Below, piece after piece: positions 52,786 through 63,800 of a stretch of 64,000 nt of DNA; the first letter of the stretch is position 1, and each line of letters starts with the position of its first letter. The stretch comes from Paractinoplanes atraurantiacus. Lineage in GTDB: Bacteria; Actinomycetota; Actinomycetes; Mycobacteriales; Micromonosporaceae. The notes beneath the pieces were generated by a model. The model did not search any database. It was not told the DNA's origin and was given only the letters and a program-made list of their open reading frames with translations. The position numbers were made by a program, and so were the translations under genes. The stretch covers positions 306,786-370,785 of the forward strand of contig NZ_OBDY01000001.1 of NCBI RefSeq assembly GCF_900215205.1, written 5' to 3'.

Positions 52786-53294
52786 CAGATCCGCCGGCGC
52801 ATGCGCAGCTCGGTGAGCGCGGGCAGCACCGGGTGGGGCACGCGCTCGCCGGTGTCTTCGAAACCGAGTTTTTCGTACGCCCGGACGGCCCGGTCATTGC
52901 CGACGACCACCTCGAGCATCGTCCGGCGCCGCCCGGCCCGCCGCGACCAGTCGAAGACGGCCTCCATCAGCTCGGGCAGGACCTTGCCGCCCCGGTAGGC
53001 CGGGGTGACATAGACGGCGAAGACCACGGTCTCGGGCGAGCCGTCGTGGGCGACGGTGCCGCCGGCGTGGCCGATGAGCCGCCGGCCGGGCCCGGGATCG
53101 GCGACGAACTGGGCGACCTCGTCCCCGGCGGCGGACTGGGCGATGCGCTGGCGGTAGCCCTCGTGCGACCGGGCGGCGGCCTGGGCGAGCGTCTCGAGGA
53201 AGGCGAGCGGGCTGTCGGCGAGCATCTCCAGCCGCAGAGCCCGCATCCGGGCCGCGTCGCCGACGGTGACCCGGTGCACGCTCCAGCTGTCCAT
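52785..53294 (-). CDS. GNAT-family N-acetyltransferase
   Basis: A 169-residue single-domain GNAT. Recognisable parts are [21 protein letters not shown] at the N-terminus, the acetyl-CoA loop [14 protein letters not shown], and the C-terminal [19 protein letters not shown]. The loop lacks the usual second glycine pattern (RGGKVLP). ATG 53294 is chosen because the domain begins there (MDSWSVHRV). First gene of a two-gene unit with the HExxHxxQ protein. Confidence 0.8.
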   Translation of the reverse strand: MDSWSVHRVTVGDAARMRALRLEMLADSPLAFLETLAQAAARSHEGYRQRIAQSAAGDEVAQFVADPGPGRRLIGHAGGTVAHDGSPETVVFAVYVTPAYRGGKVLPELMEAVFDWSRRAGRRRTMLEVVVGNDRAVRAYEKLGFEDTGERVPHPVLPALTELRMRRRI

Positions 53295-53400
53295 GTGGTC
53301 CTGACTACCCGTCGACCATCCCCGCGGCAACCTGTTGGCGGTAATCGGACCGGGTGCGCCCGGGTGGCGGGGTCGGTGGGTGCTGGGGCAAGGTGTTTCG

Positions 53401-54279
53401 ATGGATCAGGTCGAGGGCCCTCTGCACGTGGTCGAAGCGCCGGTGGTGGCGGCTGCGGACCCCTTCGATCCGGAGTCGAGGACGGCCGAGCTGCCGCGTG
53501 GGGGCATACCCGAAACGGTGATTCCGGGGGATCCGCTCGTGCCGGGGCCCGGAACGCGGCACTGGGCCGGGCGGGTCGTGGCGGTGCTGGGGCGCGACGG
53601 GGCCCGGCTGGTGCCGGGGATGGCTCTGGCCGCGCTGCCCATGCACTTCTTCGTCGGGCGGCTGGACGACACGGTGATCGCGGCGCCGGCGCTCTTCGAT
53701 CTGGCCGGTGGCTTCGGGCTGCTGTTGCTGCCGACCATGTGGCTGGCCTATCTGACGGTGTCGGCGCTGCCCTTCGTCATCTGCCTGGCGGCGGCGGTCG
53801 GGGTGGCCGTTCCGTCCGCGGCCGACGGGGTGCGGCCGGGGCTGCGTCAGGTGTGGGCAGCGGTGGCGTACCGGCTGCGGGGTCTCTGGATCTGGTTCGC
53901 GGCGGTGGGGCTGGTGTCGGGTGGGCTGTCACTGGTCGCTCATGCCGCCGTGGCCGTGGTGGCCTCGACCGCGGTGCTGGCCCTGGCCGGGGTGTTCGGG
54001 TGCGTGGTGCTGATCGAACGCGGTCATGGGATTCGGCGGGCGGCACACCTGCTGGGGCGGGGGCCGGCGCTGGGGATGGTGGCCGTCTCGGGGGCGGCGT
54101 CGGGTCTTCCGCTGGTGGCGGACGAGGTGTTCGGCGGCCTCGCGGCGACCGTCGTCGGAGTGGTCACGGTCCAGGTGTGGGCGGTCGCGGCGCTCGTGGC
54201 GTACGCCCAAGGTCGTCGCTCGGAAGGACCGGTGACCAGCCGGTCGTTGCGCGCTGAGCTGAACGTGCCTGAAGACTGA
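53401..54279 (+). CDS. polytopic membrane protein of unknown function
   Basis: A 292-residue protein with a soluble N-terminus of about 70 residues (MDQVEGPLHVVEAP, Pro/Asp-rich) followed by about six hydrophobic spans between residues 80 and 270 (for example GFGLLLLPTMWLAYLTV, ALPFVICLAAAVGVAVP and VVGVVTVQVWAVAALVAYA). No enzymatic motif is visible. The layout resembles glycerophosphoryl-diester-type or DUF membrane families, but I cannot assign one. It ends 20 bp before the first CIRCE element of groEL. Confidence 0.65.
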   Translation: MDQVEGPLHVVEAPVVAAADPFDPESRTAELPRGGIPETVIPGDPLVPGPGTRHWAGRVVAVLGRDGARLVPGMALAALPMHFFVGRLDDTVIAAPALFDLAGGFGLLLLPTMWLAYLTVSALPFVICLAAAVGVAVPSAADGVRPGLRQVWAAVAYRLRGLWIWFAAVGLVSGGLSLVAHAAVAVVASTAVLALAGVFGCVVLIERGHGIRRAAHLLGRGPALGMVAVSGAASGLPLVADEVFGGLAATVVGVVTVQVWAVAALVAYAQGRRSEGPVTSRSLRAELNVPED

Positions 54280-54299
54280 CTTAGGCAGCCCGGAGTTTC

Positions 54300-54326
54300 C
54301 TTGCACTCGCCACCTGAGAGTGCTAA
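54300..54326 (+). promoter_or_regulatory. CIRCE element 1 with groEL promoter
   Basis: CTTGCACTC-N9-GAGTGCTAA matches the HrcA operator consensus TTAGCACTC-N9-GAGTGCTAA, fully on the right arm. TTGCAC (54301-54306) with TAAACA 17 bp later may be the promoter, so HrcA binding would block polymerase. Confidence 0.85.
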
Positions 54327-54334
54327 ACAAGTCA

Positions 54335-54361
54335 TTGGCACTCGCTAGCGGTGAGTGCCAG
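54335..54361 (+). promoter_or_regulatory. CIRCE element 2
   Basis: TTGGCACTC-N9-GAGTGCCAG is a second HrcA operator, 35 bp downstream of the first (about three helical turns), within the start of the groEL leader. The arms are perfectly complementary over eight bases. Confidence 0.85.
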
Positions 54362-54474
54362 CAGGTCGGGACGGTGGGGTCTCGGTCACGGTGTCGCCAT
54401 CGGCGCCGGGGCACGGGGCCGGTCGTCGCGGGCTATCCGGCTCGGCCTGAGGACGTCACGACGCCAGGTGGTGA

Positions 54475-56169
<1,695 letters not shown>

Positions 56170-56177
56170 GTCCAGTC

Positions 56178-59100
56178 TTAGATGGGCGGGTCCGCTTCGG
56201 CGGGCCCGCCTTTCTGCTTTCCCGGAGGCTTTCCGAGCCAGAGCAGGACGCCGCCGATCGTGAGGGTGACGGCTCCGGCGGCGATCATGGCCAGGACGTT
56301 GTCGCCGGTCGCCGGCAGCGGCAGAATGCCCGGGCCGGGGAGCTGGTCGGGCTTACCCACGGTCACGGTGATGGTCGCCGTGGCTATGTTGCCGTTCGCG
56401 TCGATCACCTCGTAGGTGAAGCTGTCGACGCCGGTGAAGCCCGGGGGCGGGGTGTAGGTGACGGTGCCGTCGGCGTTGAGGACGGCCGTGCCGTGTGCGG
56501 GCTTGCCGACCGACTGGACGGTGACCGGGCGGCCGTTCCTGTCGGTGGCGGGTAGGGGGATGCCGATCGGGCGGCCCGGCGCGGCGGCGGCCACCTTGTC
56601 GGGCACCACAGGCTGGTAAGGGCTCGGCGAGGGCGGGGAAGGGCTCGTAGCGGTCGGGCGTGCGGTCGCGGTGGGGCTGGTGCTCGCCGTGGGGCTGCCG
56701 GGGCTGGTGGTCGTGGTGGGGTTCGTGGTCGCGGTGGGGCTGGTGGTCGGGGTCGGGGTCGTGGTGGGGCTCGGGGATGCGGGGGGAACCGTGGTCGGGG
56801 CCGGTGGCGGGACGACGGCCTGGTCCACGTGGACGGTGATCTGGGCGCTTGCGGTGTTGCCGGCCTGGTCCCGTACGGCATAAGCGAAGGTCTCGATCTG
56901 GGCCGAGCTCCCCTGGGGCAGATAGCGGATCGAGCCCGCCGGGAGGATCGTGGCGGTGCCGCGCGAAGGCGCGCCGACCGAGGTGACGGTCAGCGGTTGG
57001 CCCTCGGGGTCGGTGTCGTTGGCCAGCACGGGAATCTCGATCGGCGTGCGCGACGGCGTCGTGACCTCGTCGTCCACTGCCAGCGGCGGCCAGTCGACGG
57101 CGATGTGCACGGTGGCCGTGCCGGTGCGGCCCCAGTCGTCGGTGAGGACGTAGGTGAAGGTGTCCGTGCCCGGCGAATCGGCGTCCGCCCGATAGGTCAC
57201 CGTGCCGTCCGCGGTCAGCGCCGCGGTGCCCTCGGCAGCCGGGCCGACCGACGACACCGCGAGCGGTTGCCCGATGTTGGGGTCGTGGTCGTTGGCCAGC
57301 ACGTCCACCTCCGTGACGATCTCCGGGCGGACCACGAAGGCATCGTCCTCGGCGATCGGGGCCGCGTTGCGCACGGTGATCGTGACGGTGGCCGAGACGG
57401 CCAGGCGGCCGGTGTCCTCGATCGTGTAGGTGAAGGCGTCGATGCCGTAGAAGCCGGCGGACGGCGTGTAGACCACCGTGTCGTCGGAGTCGCGGTCCAC
57501 CGTGCCGTGCGCGGCCGCGGTGAAGCCGGACAGGCTCAGGGCGTCGCCGTTGGGATCCTCGTCGTTGGCCAGCACCTCGATGATCACCGGGGTGTCGGTG
57601 TCGGTGGCGACCGACTCGGGGCGGGCGATCGGCGGCGAGTTGACCACGCCGACCGTCACGGTCGCGGTCGAGGTGTCCAGGCCGTCGCTGAGCGTGTAGT
57701 CGAACGCGTCGGTGCCGTGGAAGCCGGCCCCGGGCGTGTAAGTGATCTTGTTGCCGGGGCCGACAGCGGCCGTGCCGTGGGCCGGAGCCGCGCTGACCGT
57801 GATGATCAGGGGGGTGCCGTTCGGGTCCTCGTCGTCGTTGGCGAGCACGTCGATGACCTCGGGCAGGTTGGTGCGCACGGTGACCGAGTCGGCCCGGGCC
57901 ACCGGCACGCCGTTCGCCACCGTCACCGTGACCCGGGCCGTGGCCGTTCCGCCGTGGCCGTCACCGATCGTGTAGTCGAAGAAGTCGGTGCCCGAGAAAC
58001 GGACGTCCGGGGTGTAGGTGAGCGTGCCGTTGAGGTTGCGCGCGACCGAGCCGTACGCCGGGTCGGTGGTGCCGGTGACGCTCAGCGTGTCGGTGGGGTT
58101 GGGGTCGGTGGCGTAGGAGAGCACGTTGATCACCGCGGCCGTGCCGTACGCGGTGGTGGCGGCCCGGTTGGCCGCGGCCGGCTGGGCGTTGCCCACGGTC
58201 ACGGTGACCGTGGCGTACGAGGTCAGGCCGCCGTTGTCGCGGATGTCGTAGCGGAACGTGGCGACACCGGAGAAGCCGGCCGGCGGCTGGTAGCGGATGC
58301 CGCCCGGCTCGGCGGCCGCGGTGCCCGTGCTGGGCGTGCCGACCGCCGAGATGCTGATCGTGTCGCCGAGGTTGGGGTCCCGGTCGTTGCCGAGCACGTT
58401 GATCAGGACGCCGGTGAGGTACGCGGTCGTGGCCACGTCGTCGGCCGCGGTCGGGGCGGCGTTCTGCACGTCGACGTAGACCTGGCCGGTCGCCTGGCCG
58501 CCGTGGCCGTCGTCGGCGGTGTACGTAAACGACGCCCGGCCCGAGAAGCCGTTCGCCGGCTGGAAGCTGACCAGGTCGCCGGCCCGGCTCAGGACGCCGG
58601 CCGAGGCCGGCGAGACCGTGCCCAGGCTGGTGACGTGCAGCGTGTCGCCCGGGTTGGGGTCGGTGTCGTTGGCCAGCACGAGCAGGGTCACGAGCGTGTC
58701 GGGCGGGGTCCCGACCACGTCGACGTTGGCCACCGGCGGAGCGTTGGCCGTGGTCACGGTGGCCGTGCCGGTCGCGGTGCCGCCGTGGCCGTCGGTGATC
58801 GCGTACGTGAACGGGTCGGGGCCGGCCCAGCCGGTGACCGGGGTGTAGCGGACGGTGTAGTCGGCCAGCACCACCGCGCTGCCGTGCGCGGGCGGGGTGA
58901 CGATCGTGACGGTGAAGCCGGTGTTCGGGTCCTCGGGGTCGGTGTCGTTGTCGCGGACCGCGAAGGTGACCGGCGTGGCGTGGGCGGTGGTGGCCGTGTC
59001 GGCCACGGCGACCGGCGGCGAGTTGACCCGCAGCGTGGCCGTGGCGGTGTCGTTGGCCGCGTTGCTGTCCCGTCCGCTGCCGGAGACGCGCAGGGTGGCC

Positions 59101-60818
59101 ATCGCGGCGGTGGCGGCGCCGGCCGAGGCGGTGGCCGGGATGGTCACGGTGGCCTTGCTGCCGCTGACCAGCTGCCCGGCCGGGCAGCTGACGACCGGGG
59201 CGGCGACGGTGCAGCCGGCCGGCAGGGTGCCCTGGGTGACCCCGGGCGGCAGGGTGAGCTCGACCCGGGCCGCGGGTTCGGGATCGGGGCCCAGGTTGGT
59301 GACCGTGGCGGTGTAGGCGATCGGGTTCGGGGCGGCGGCGCGCTGCACGTCGGCCGGGCTGACGGCCAGGCCGGCCGACAGGTCGTTCCGGGGCTGTTGG
59401 ACCGTCGTGGCCAGGGTGCCGCCGACGGCGGCGACGTTCACGTTGGTGGTCCGCCCGGTGTAGGTGACGTTGACCATGTTGGCGATCGCGTAGAGGGCCG
59501 GGGTGTCGAGCGCGACCTTCACCCGGAAGGTGACAGTGGTGGTGCCGAGATAGGGGATGCTGCCGAGGTCGAAGGTGACGGCGCCGGCCGAGTACTGACC
59601 GCCGCTCACATACGTCGTGTAGGTCGGGATCGCGTCGGAGAGGTGCACGCCGTCGGCCGTGTCGCTGCCCTCGTTGCGGACGACGATCCGATATTCGATC
59701 TCGTCGCCCGGCACCAGGTCGCCGCCGTTGACGTCGGTGCCGGTCATGGTTGTGGTGATCTTGGGGGCGTAGAGGTCGATGGCGACCGTGAGAACGCCCG
59801 GATAGTAGACGTCGCCGGTCGTGGACATGGTCAGCTTGGCCTGGGTGACGCCGTGCCCGAGCTTCCCGCTCGCGTCGAACTGGTCGATGTCGACCCCGAG
59901 CAGATTGCGGTAGCTGGGGTCCCGGCCGCCGACGATCGCGCCGTCCTCGCTGACCGTGCTGTTGAAGATATTGACCGGGCTGGGCGGGTTCGCGGCGTCG
60001 CTCAGCGTCTGCCCGTCGATCTTCAGGCTGTCGCCCGTGGTGCCCAGATCGCCCTCGAACGCGACAGCCCCCACCTCGGTGTGCACGGTTCCCGAGTGCG
60101 GGGTCTCGAAGCCCGTCAGCGGGATGTCCACGTCGGTGTTGGTGACCGAGCCGAAACCGTCGTAGACGCGCAGGCTGCGGAGGGCCTCGGCGGCGTTTCC
60201 GTACGCGATGATCAGGGCCCAGCCCGCGTACGTACCGGTGCCGGTGGCGGCCTGGATGTTGGCCACCGAGTACACCCCGTTGCCGCCGCCGGCGACCAGC
60301 GCGGTCACGTCGGCGAAGCCTTCGTAAGCCGAGTTGCTGGTGGTGTACACGTCGTCGGCGGTGATCGCATTCCAGGACGTGGCGCCCGGCGTGCGGAATC
60401 GGACTTTGTTCTTGTCGCCCGGCGAAGGTGCGGGAAGGACGCCGACGTCCATGTCGGTCAGGGCGCCCCAGTAGAGGCCGGCGAAGAGAACGGAGCTTCC
60501 CGGCGGGAGGGTCACGGTCGAGCTGCTGTCGTTGAACGTCGATACGGGATCACCGTCGGCGTCCGTGTTGACCATGGCGTAGGAGTTGTTGTTCAGCAGG
60601 TTGCCCGTGACGCCGGGCCCGCCCCCGTTCCGGGCCGACGCGCAAGTGAGCACGAGCGGCGAGCAGGTCAGATTGCTGTTGCCGCGCAACATGATGGCGC
60701 CGTTCGCGTTGACGTCGAACCGGCTCGTGAACTGGTCCGAGATCGCCGCGTCGGCCCGCCCGGTGACCAGTGTGGCCAGAGTGACCGCGATGGCGAGGAG
60801 AAGAGCCGGTCCGCGCAC
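56178..60818 (-). CDS. large cell-wall-anchored repeat protein with LPATG signal
   Basis: A 1546-residue surface protein. It has a signal peptide (about 1-24), then an N-terminal domain of about 330 residues with FAGLYWG (near 115) and SLRVYDGFGSV, followed by two DUF11-like beta domains (about 355-600). Nine cadherin/Ig-like repeats of about 90 residues follow (VLANDxDPN and GTDxFxYxxxDGxG motifs). A Pro/Thr/Ser-rich linker interrupts repeats 8 and 9. The C-terminus has LPATG, a hydrophobic span (VLAMIAAGAVTLTIGG) and a basic tail, a complete sortase signal. The GTG at 60818 has TAGCGT 6 nt upstream. It is probably an adhesin or wall-matrix protein. It overlaps the groEL terminator. Confidence 0.85.
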   Translation of the reverse strand: MRGPALLLAIAVTLATLVTGRADAAISDQFTSRFDVNANGAIMLRGNSNLTCSPLVLTCASARNGGGPGVTGNLLNNNSYAMVNTDADGDPVSTFNDSSSTVTLPPGSSVLFAGLYWGALTDMDVGVLPAPSPGDKNKVRFRTPGATSWNAITADDVYTTSNSAYEGFADVTALVAGGGNGVYSVANIQAATGTGTYAGWALIIAYGNAAEALRSLRVYDGFGSVTNTDVDIPLTGFETPHSGTVHTEVGAVAFEGDLGTTGDSLKIDGQTLSDAANPPSPVNIFNSTVSEDGAIVGGRDPSYRNLLGVDIDQFDASGKLGHGVTQAKLTMSTTGDVYYPGVLTVAIDLYAPKITTTMTGTDVNGGDLVPGDEIEYRIVVRNEGSDTADGVHLSDAIPTYTTYVSGGQYSAGAVTFDLGSIPYLGTTTVTFRVKVALDTPALYAIANMVNVTYTGRTTNVNVAAVGGTLATTVQQPRNDLSAGLAVSPADVQRAAAPNPIAYTATVTNLGPDPEPAARVELTLPPGVTQGTLPAGCTVAAPVVSCPAGQLVSGSKATVTIPATASAGAATAAMATLRVSGSGRDSNAANDTATATLRVNSPPVAVADTATTAHATPVTFAVRDNDTDPEDPNTGFTVTIVTPPAHGSAVVLADYTVRYTPVTGWAGPDPFTYAITDGHGGTATGTATVTTANAPPVANVDVVGTPPDTLVTLLVLANDTDPNPGDTLHVTSLGTVSPASAGVLSRAGDLVSFQPANGFSGRASFTYTADDGHGGQATGQVYVDVQNAAPTAADDVATTAYLTGVLINVLGNDRDPNLGDTISISAVGTPSTGTAAAEPGGIRYQPPAGFSGVATFRYDIRDNGGLTSYATVTVTVGNAQPAAANRAATTAYGTAAVINVLSYATDPNPTDTLSVTGTTDPAYGSVARNLNGTLTYTPDVRFSGTDFFDYTIGDGHGGTATARVTVTVANGVPVARADSVTVRTNLPEVIDVLANDDEDPNGTPLIITVSAAPAHGTAAVGPGNKITYTPGAGFHGTDAFDYTLSDGLDTSTATVTVGVVNSPPIARPESVATDTDTPVIIEVLANDEDPNGDALSLSGFTAAAHGTVDRDSDDTVVYTPSAGFYGIDAFTYTIEDTGRLAVSATVTITVRNAAPIAEDDAFVVRPEIVTEVDVLANDHDPNIGQPLAVSSVGPAAEGTAALTADGTVTYRADADSPGTDTFTYVLTDDWGRTGTATVHIAVDWPPLAVDDEVTTPSRTPIEIPVLANDTDPEGQPLTVTSVGAPSRGTATILPAGSIRYLPQGSSAQIETFAYAVRDQAGNTASAQITVHVDQAVVPPPAPTTVPPASPSPTTTPTPTTSPTATTNPTTTTSPGSPTASTSPTATARPTATSPSPPSPSPYQPVVPDKVAAAAPGRPIGIPLPATDRNGRPVTVQSVGKPAHGTAVLNADGTVTYTPPPGFTGVDSFTYEVIDANGNIATATITVTVGKPDQLPGPGILPLPATGDNVLAMIAAGAVTLTIGGVLLWLGKPPGKQKGGPAEADPPI
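56185..56210 (+). terminator. groEL terminator with UUCG loop
   Basis: An 11-bp stem (56185-56195 with 56200-56210, one G-U pair) closed by a TTCG tetraloop and followed by TTTCT. It lies inside the 3' coding end of the convergent wall-protein gene, encoding part of its Lys/Gly/Pro tail. Confidence 0.88.
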
Positions 60819-60824
60819 CAGGTC

Positions 60825-60830
60825 ACGCTA
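60825..60830 (-). promoter_or_regulatory. putative -10 box for leaderless wall-protein gene
   Basis: TAGCGT on the minus strand ends 6 nt before the GTG at 60818, in the 45-bp gap between the two wall-protein genes. The second gene may therefore have its own promoter. Confidence 0.4.
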
Positions 60831-60863
60831 GGCGCGCGAAGCGCCCAGCGTGACCGGAATGAG

Positions 60864-63800
60864 CTAGGACATCCGGTGACGTCCCGGGCGGTGCCGTCCG
60901 GGGCCGTTGGTCTGGCCGGCCATCAGCAGGAAGCCGCCCACCAGGACGATGGCGCCGCCCGCGGTGACCATCGAGACGATGTCCAGGCCGGTCTTGGCCA
61001 GGTTGCCGTCGCCGGCGCCGGAGGCCGGCGCGTTCACCGTGACCGTGACGATCGCGGTGGCGACCCCGCCGTGCCCGTCGCTGACCGTGTAGGTGAACGA
61101 GTCCACCCCACCGGCGTAGCTCTCGTACGGCGCGTACGTGACCGAGCCGTCCTTGTTGAGCACCGGCGTGCCGTGCCGCGCGCGGCCGATCTTGGTGATG
61201 TGCAGCTTGTCCTGGTTGGCGTCCTTGTCGTTCGCCAGCGGGTGGATCACCACGGAGTCGCCCGCGTTCACCGTGACCGCGTCGTTCTTGGCCACCGGCT
61301 TGGTGTTGACCCCGGCCACGGTGATGCTGATCGTGCCCGCGGCCTGGTTGCCGGCCGCGTCGGCGGCCTGGTAGGTGAAGCTGTCCGTGCCCGACCAGCC
61401 GGCCGTCGCCGTGTAGGTGACGGTGCCGTCGTTGTTCAGCGTGGCCGTGCCGTGCTTCGGCTTGCCGATCGAGAGGACGGTGATCGGATCGCCCGCCTCG
61501 TCGGTGGCCGGCATGACGATCCGCACCGGGGCGCCCGCCTTGGCGGTGAGCTGCCGGTTCGGGACGACCGGAGGTGCGCCGACCGTGATCGTCACCGTGG
61601 TGCTGGTGGTGTTCCCGTCGCCGTCGGTGGCGGTGTAGCCGAAGGTCGCGACGCCGGAGAAGCCGGACGGCGGGGTGTAGACGACCTTGCCGGCGCTGAT
61701 CTTCGCGGTGCCGTGGTCGGGCGTGGTCACGCTGGTCAGGCCGAGCGTGCCGGCCGGGTCGAGGTCGTTGGCCAGCACGGCGACGGCCACGGGCTGCTGA
61801 TAGGCGGTGGTGCGCTTGTCGGCCACCGCGACGGGTGAGCCGTCGCTGACCGTGATGGTGACGGCCGCCTGGGCGGTGCCGCCGTTGCCGTCGCTGATCG
61901 TGTACTTGAAGGTGTCGGTGCCGGTGTATCCGGCGGCCGGGGTGTAGCGGATCTTGCCGTCGACGATGGCCGCGGTGCCGTGGGCCGGGGTGCCGGCCGC
62001 GATGACGGTCAGTTTCTGGCCCGGGTTGGCGTCGGTGTCGTTGGCCAGCACGTCCACGTCGACGTGCTTGCCGGTGAGCACGGCGGCCGCGTCGCCGGTG
62101 GCCACCGGGGCGGCGTTGCCGACCGAGACGGTCACCGTCCCGGTGGCGGTGCTGCCGGCGGCGTCCTTGATCACGTACGTGAAGGTGTCGGTGCCGGTGT
62201 ATCCGGCGGCCGGGGTGTAGCGGATCTTGCCGCCGACGATCGTCGCCGTGCCGTGAGCCGGGGCGCCGGCCGAGACCAGGGTCAGCGCCGATCCCGGGTC
62301 GGTGTCGTTGACGGTCACCGCGATGTCCACGGCCTTGCCGGTGGTGGTCGTGGCCGTGTCGGCCACCGCCGTCGGCGCGGCGTCGATGGTGATTGTGACC
62401 TTGGCCGTGTCGGTGCGGCCCAGGTCGTCGGTGACCACGTAGTCGAACGTGTCGGTGCCGCTGGTCATGGCGTTCGGCCGATAGGTGACCCGGCCGTCGG
62501 CGGTGATCGTGACGACGCCCTTGGCCGGCTGCGTCACCGAGGCGATGGTGAGCTTCTGCCCGGTGTTCGGGTCGACGTCGTTGGCCAGCACGTCGAGCGT
62601 GGCGGTGGTGCTGGGGTGCACGACGAACTGGTCGGCCACGGCGATCGGGGCCGCGTTGCGCACGGTGATGGTGACCAGCGCCGAGGCCGTCTTCCCGAAC
62701 GCGTCGGTGATCGAGTAGGTGAACGTGTCGGTGCCGTGGAAGCCGGCGGCCGGGGTATAGGCGACAGTGCCGTCGGCGGCCAGCACGGCGGTGCCGTGCG
62801 CCGGCGTGGTGACGGCGGTGAGCTGGATGTCGTCGCCGTTCTGGTCGGAGTCGTTGGCCAGCGGGTGCACCGTCACGGCGGTGTCGGTGTCGGTGGTGGC
62901 CGCGTCGTCGAGGGCGGTCGGCGCGGTGTTGACCACGCCCAGGGTGACGGTGGCGCCGGCCGTGCCGCCCTTGCCGTCGGTGACGGTGTAGTGGAACGAG
63001 TCGGTGCCGCGGTAGCCGTCGGCCGGCGTGTAGGTGATCGTGCCGTCGGCGCCGACGGTCACCGTGCCGTGCCCCGGGGCGACGTCGACCGTGACGGTCA
63101 GCGGGTCGCCGTTCGGGTCGGCGTCGTTGGCCAGCACGTCGATCGTGGCCACGGTGTTGGCCGGGACGGTGACCGAGTCGGGCTTGGCCACGGGCACGCC
63201 GTTGGCCACGGTGACCTTGACGGTCGCGGTGTCGAAGCCGCCCTGGTCGTCGGTGATCGTGTAGTCGAAGCTGTCGGTGCCGGAGAAGCCCGCCTTCGGG
63301 GTGTACGTGATCTTGCCGTTGGCGCCGAGCACGGCGGTGCCGTCGGCCGGCGTGGTCAGCCCGCTGACGCGCAGCGAGTCGGCGACGTTCGGGTCCTTGG
63401 CGTCGGCCAGCACGTCGACCACCACGGCCGTGCCGTACGGCGTGGTCACGGTCTCGCCGGCCGCGACGGGCAGGGCGTTGGCGACGGTCACGGTGACCGT
63501 GCCGGTCGCGGTGTCGGTCCCGTCGGTGACCTTGTACGAGAACGTGGCGTCGCCGGAGAAGCCGCCCGGCGCCTTGTAGACGATCTTGCCGCCGCTGATC
63601 GTGGCGGTGCCGTGGTCGGGCGGGCCGACCGAGTCGAGGCTCAGGGTGTCGTTGTTGCCGTCGGTGTCGTTGGCGAGCACGTCGACGGTCACGGTCCCGG
63701 CGTACGCGGCGCCGGCGTGGTCGGGCGCGGCGACCGGCGCGGCGTTGCCCACGGTGACGCGGATCTGCCCGACGGTCTGCTTGCCGGCGCTGTCCTCGAC

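Noticed and set aside
56829..61838. A 1669-codon open frame antisense to the wall proteins
   Set aside because: It is composed of Arg/Gly/Val/Asp-rich filler without domains and runs opposite two clear repeat proteins. Long antisense frames are expected at this G+C content.
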